This document shows positions 7,866-11,470 of a stretch of 11,470 nt of DNA, in pieces. A model generated the notes under the pieces. That model saw nothing but the letters and a program-made list of their open reading frames with translations. It was not told where the DNA came from and made no database searches. The DNA is from Larix sibirica (Eukaryota; Streptophyta; Pinopsida; Pinales; Pinaceae): the NCBI GenBank assembly GCA_004151065.3, contig NWUY0304909756.1, positions 1 through 11,470 of the forward strand. Reading direction: 5' to 3'. Made by a program: the position numbers and the translations under genes. Position 1 is the first letter of the stretch; every line of letters begins with the position of its first letter.

Positions 7866-9620
7866 AAAAAGCAGTTTGACAACAAATGGATCGATGCTAA
7901 AAACAAACACGGCCTTCAGTTTGGAAAAGAAAAAACAGAGCAAAATGGTTTATCCCAGGAAGATCATCGAGAGAATCGTGTATATATATATTTTAAGAGT
8001 TAAGTGGATAGTTTAATCGGTTGAGCCTATTCTTTCAGGGTTGATGTTGGATGTTTTACTTTTAATTTGGTTAAGGTTTGTGCAGTTGAGTTATGAACGG
8101 TTATTGTGCTTAGTGATTGAATTGCCTCTTATCTTGATATTTTGGAGAAGAGGGGATCTCACAAAAGTAACTTATAATTTTTTATATTTTGGTTTTTATA
8201 TGATTGAAAATTGTAATTTAGCTTGAGTAGTTGAATGTTTTGATATTTGTATAAAAGGTTTTTCGAGTTGACGTCTCAGGTGATTGTGTTTGTTGCATAC
8301 TTTATATGATGTCCCTATCGAATCAAGTGACATAATTAACAACGCTGAGCTTACACTAGGTATCATTCAGAAGATGCGAGGAAGTTCTGGGGAGTTTCCC
8401 CATGAGGTTTTCCTTGGAAGATAAGATTATGTATTTGAACATTAGTTGCTCTCAAATGAGCATTGTTGAGGTTCCTTGATTATTGAACAATATGTGAGAG
8501 TTTTCATTTTGTTATGGTTTGTTAATGGTATGTGATGTAGGAGCATCCTTGAAAGAATTAAGTTCAAAATGTGTGTTAGGCAAGTATGACATAAGTGAGC
8601 ATCATATAGAAAATGTAACACAAATAAGCACAATAAAAGTTGTGGCATGGTCACGATGGGAGAAAAGAGTAAGAAATAGTTTAGGTGCAAAGAAAGAAAG
8701 TACATGATAGTTAGAGGAGCATGCACAAGTAGATTGCACATCCCAAGAGAGAACATGGCATTCAAGGGAGTGTACAAAAGTAGAATGTGCAACCAAGGAG
8801 TGCATGTGGTAGAAGTTAGGCATGTTAGGTATGACCTAGGTGCATTTGAGAAGAAGCGCACATAGGAATGACATGACCGTGAGTGCTTGTTGTGAGCAAC
8901 GTGAGACCATGCATGATAGGGGAACCCAACAAATGAAATCTAAAGAGACACATTGGAAAGTGAAATGACATATGTAGCTTTGAAGTGCTAGGGAAGACAA
9001 AAGGTTGCAATGTAAGCCAAAGAGTTAGAAATGTCAGCTAGTCAACAAATAAAAGGATAAAAATGAAGGTTTTCAAGATAGTATAGTCAGTAGCAACTAG
9101 AAAGAACAAACCAAAACCTAAGAGATAATGTTCTAGAGAGTCAACCATTGAAACTTAGGAGAGTGATGAGATCTTAATTTATTTGTATCCTTGTGAATGA
9201 GATTGAGTATCATAACCCCCTATGATTGTGTGACCTAGTTCTATTTTTTGTCTGTGAGTTATTGAGCATTTTTGTTTTGTAGTGTGTCTTTGTTTTAACT
9301 GATGTGTCTCAAACTATTGCACTTAGTCTACAAAGCACGAGATTTTGGACAACTAGGGGTGTAGCACCTTCAATTGCACTAATATGTTAAAAAGTGATGA
9401 GGTAAGTAGTAAATATTAGGTGAATCTTGTTGGATAGGTATCCCTTAGTCCTAACATCTAAGCAAAAGAAAGTATGTGTTATGTAGTCTAATATTTAAAA
9501 TAATGTTTCTATAAGCATTCCCATAAAATAAAATTAGTGATTGTCGAGAAAATATACACATGTTGAAATATATAAAGTTGAAGGGTAATGTAGACAAGAA
9601 TATAGTTGGGCTCTCACTAG

Positions 9621-9725
9621 CATAGATCCATCTTAACGTTAAATCTATTAAGCACCAAATGAGATACAAAAATTCACAACACAAACTTCTCAACGCTTAA
9701 AGTTTGGGGTTAAGATGAATCTATG
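9621..9725. repeat. Imperfect inverted repeat with 17-bp arms
   Basis: Arm 1 is CATAGATCCATCTTAAC (9621-9637) and arm 2 is GTTAAGATGAATCTATG (9709-9725). They are reverse complements with one mismatch, separated by 71 nt. Pairing may continue weakly inward (CTATTAAGC near 9646 against GCTTAAAG near 9695). It could be the remnant of a small hairpin transposon or a transcribed foldback; no flanking target duplication is evident. Confidence 0.6.
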
Positions 9726-9882
9726 TTGATTTATTTTATTAGTATTATGGTGGGTTTTGTTTACATTCACTGTTATAAAGCTCAACATTTCTTTTTTTTT
9801 TTCATTTATTAACGTTACACATCTCATCGATATTGAATTGTAAAGTACACATTACATCTTTCAGTATAAATGTAATAAGAAT

Positions 9883-10131
9883 ATAAAATTAAGAATAAAT
9901 ATATCACTAAAGCATAAAAATCTTAAGTCATACACACATATAAGTAACATTTATTTTCACTTTATGTTATGATTATCAAATTAATAAAATTTTATATTAT
10001 TTTTTTATCGAAAAGTAATCGATACAGATATAAAACTAAGAATAAATATAAAACTAAGAATAAATATAAGCATAGAGATTTTAAATCATAAACACAAATA
10101 CGTATAAAATAGCATTTCAAATTAATAAAAT
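9883..10131. repeat. Diverged direct duplication of an AT-rich module
   Basis: The block near 9883-9992 and the block near 10049-10131 share the same order of strings: TAAAA(T/C)TAAGAATAAATAT, then AGCATA, TCATA-AACACA/TCATACACACA, GTATAA or ATATAAGTA with GCATT/ACATT, and AAATTAATAAAATT. Copy 2 is shorter. This indicates an old direct duplication of about 100 bp. Confidence 0.55.
10030..10065. repeat. 18-bp perfect tandem repeat, two copies
   Basis: ATAAAACTAAGAATAAAT occurs at 10030-10047 and again, identical, at 10048-10065. A near copy (ATAAAATTAAGAATAAAT) lies at 9884-9901. Confidence 0.85.
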
Positions 10132-11171
10132 TGTATTTTAAAATTTGAAAGATAATTTGTTAAATATCTTAAAAACCATTATGACTTTTATAAAACAAAA
10201 TATCTAATAATTAAAAATTCATAAAATAACCTCTTTAACCCATCATAAAAACATGTACTCGTAATGAACCAACCATGGTTAAGACTTCTAACCATGTTCC
10301 TTCACCAACAAGTTTTATGGGATTTGACTACTCTACATTTCTTAGACAAGAAGTTTCGTGGGGAGCTTAACCAAAACACTAAGAAAGTAACTCGAAAAAA
10401 AAGTGGTGTGGAATGAACGGTCCATATCAATGAATTAGATACTTCGTACAACCTAGGTGGTGTCTCAACCCCCATTCGCCAAAATGTGAAGTAACATCAA
10501 ATATGCCAATAAGCGACAAAACTATGTTGGCCCCTTCCAAAAAGATTGCAATTTCAAAGCTATTACAAACTTTGAAAAACCATTATATTAATTTTAATTC
10601 TGGGTTGGGATGGTGCTTATAATTTATTTTAAGCTCATGTTTTGGAAAAAGTAAAGCAAGATCTTGAATACAAAGATAGAACTAATGTGTGACAACTACT
10701 TCCAATGAAATAAGATCTTTGATGTTTATTTATTTAATTTATTAGTTGAATTCTAGAGTTAAAAAATCAACTCCCATTGATATTATATAATTAAAGACTT
10801 TATTAATATTTCCTTTAGCTCTTTCTTAATGTTGGAAGTGGAGGCTTTCTTTTTTGGTCCATACCCAAAAAGCAGGAAGACAACCCATACAACTTTTCTT
10901 GATCAATTGCTTATCATGACAATTGTGTTCCACTTATCTCTAGTATATTTTTTTTGGTCACTTGTCATAGTTACAAGTGGTTCATACACACATCACCCTT
11001 GATTCTTAGTGGCCACTGGGATTGGCATGTGGTTATTATTTTGAGCTTAATTAGTGGCTATTGACATGTGGTGAACATTTTATGGTTTTCAACTCAAAAG
11101 TCATAAGATTCTATAGATGTCAAGATGAGTTATGGTAGGTGATGATCTTCAAACTTGATTTTTAAGTAATT

Positions 11172-11402
11172 TTGAGGAATCAAGTTTTCTTTTCACAAGA
11201 GTTTATTTGAGTTTGTAGGTAGTTATAAAGAAGAAAGAGATTATGTATTATATTTATATATTATATAATTATGATATCGATAAATTGAGAAATTAAGTTT
11301 TTTTTTCAAAAGAGTTTATTCGAGATTTTTTTAGGTAGTTATAAGGAAGAAAGAGGTTATGAATTGTATTAATATATTATATAAATATGATATCGACAAA
11401 TT
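11172..11402. repeat. Tandem duplication, 113-bp period, two copies
   Basis: Copy 1 starts at 11172 (TTGAGGAATCAAGTTTTC) and copy 2 at 11285 (TTGAGAAATTAAGTTTTT). Both continue with AGAGTTTATT, TAGGTAGTTATAA, GAAGAAAGAG, TTATATATTATATAA-type DNA and TATGATATCGA(T/C)AAATT. The copies differ at scattered positions and by short indels. Confidence 0.88.
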
Positions 11403-11470
11403 ATGAATTTGAAAAGGTATTCGGATGATCCACGGTGGTCATTTTCGTAGTCGACGTTTCAAATCCCAAG

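Larger units (their letters stand above)
7801..11470. other. Intergenic region upstream of Di19, no supported gene
   Basis: No protein family is recognisable in either strand. The longest open frame (8861-8442 minus, 139 codons) is rich in Leu, His and Cys without domain structure and looks like chance. From 8700 to 9000 short GTGCA/AAGTAGA-type strings recur loosely. From 9780 onwards the sequence is very AT-rich, with small duplications and an inverted repeat, as expected of old transposon or local-duplication debris. No reverse transcriptase, transposase or LTR pair can be made out. Confidence 0.55.

Noticed and set aside
7797-8003. 68-codon plus-strand frame next to the promoter, considered as a divergent gene
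   Set aside because: No recognisable motif, and it lies in the likely promoter; the reading ends in TA-repeat sequence at 7981-7990.
7990-8040. tRNA-like string (AGTGGATAGTTTAATCGGTT)
   Set aside because: It only resembles a D-arm; no acceptor stem, anticodon arm or T-arm can be paired.
8442-8861. 139-codon open frame on the minus strand, the longest in the window
   Set aside because: No domain, start context or splice partner. The composition (Leu, His, Cys, Thr) reflects the local base bias, and two other frames overlap it.
1-11470. CRISPR arrays, bacterial operons, phage or organelle genes
   Set aside because: The spliced plant gene and the introns show nuclear DNA; no repeat array with unique spacers and no organelle gene is present.

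Overview
The window is plant nuclear DNA: AT-rich, mostly non-coding, with short exons separated by long introns and many decayed repeats. It contains one gene that I can support, a Drought-induced 19 (Di19) family zinc-finger protein on the minus strand. I read it as five exons: 7474-7411, 4873-4734, 3503-3426, 3179-2926 and 2210-2024. They join into an open frame of 240 codons plus a stop (723 nt, all phases agreeing). The product has the Di19 N-terminus, two paired C2H2-like zinc fingers, a basic nuclear-localisation-like stretch, the APDPLLSS box, and a C-terminal region that aligns with Di19 but is diverged. The long introns and the repeat load suit a seed plant with a fairly large genome. 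A gymnosperm is possible, but I cannot name the species.

The most informative detail is intron 3 (3425-3180). It starts with ATATCCTG, ends in AC, and has an exact TTCCTTAAC element with its branch A 11 nt before the 3' end. This is a minor-spliceosome (U12-type) AT-AC intron. Only this reading keeps the frame and aligns residue for residue with the Di19 family across the junction (FK|GQRRRK against the family's FKMQRRRK).

Layout: 1-2023 is 3' flank with no convincing gene. 2024-7474 is the Di19 gene. Intron 4 carries a 116-bp tandem duplication. Intron 1 (2.5 kb) carries about 13 units of a 57-bp minisatellite (6463-7155), preceded by a halo of older relatives. 7475 to about 7900 is the likely promoter and 5' leader, with a TATA-like element, a telo-box and two short upstream ORFs. 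From about 8000 to the end there is no gene, but there are small duplications and an inverted repeat that look like eroded transposon or local-duplication debris.

The many 60-140 codon open frames elsewhere are chance or repeat-driven and are not annotated as genes.
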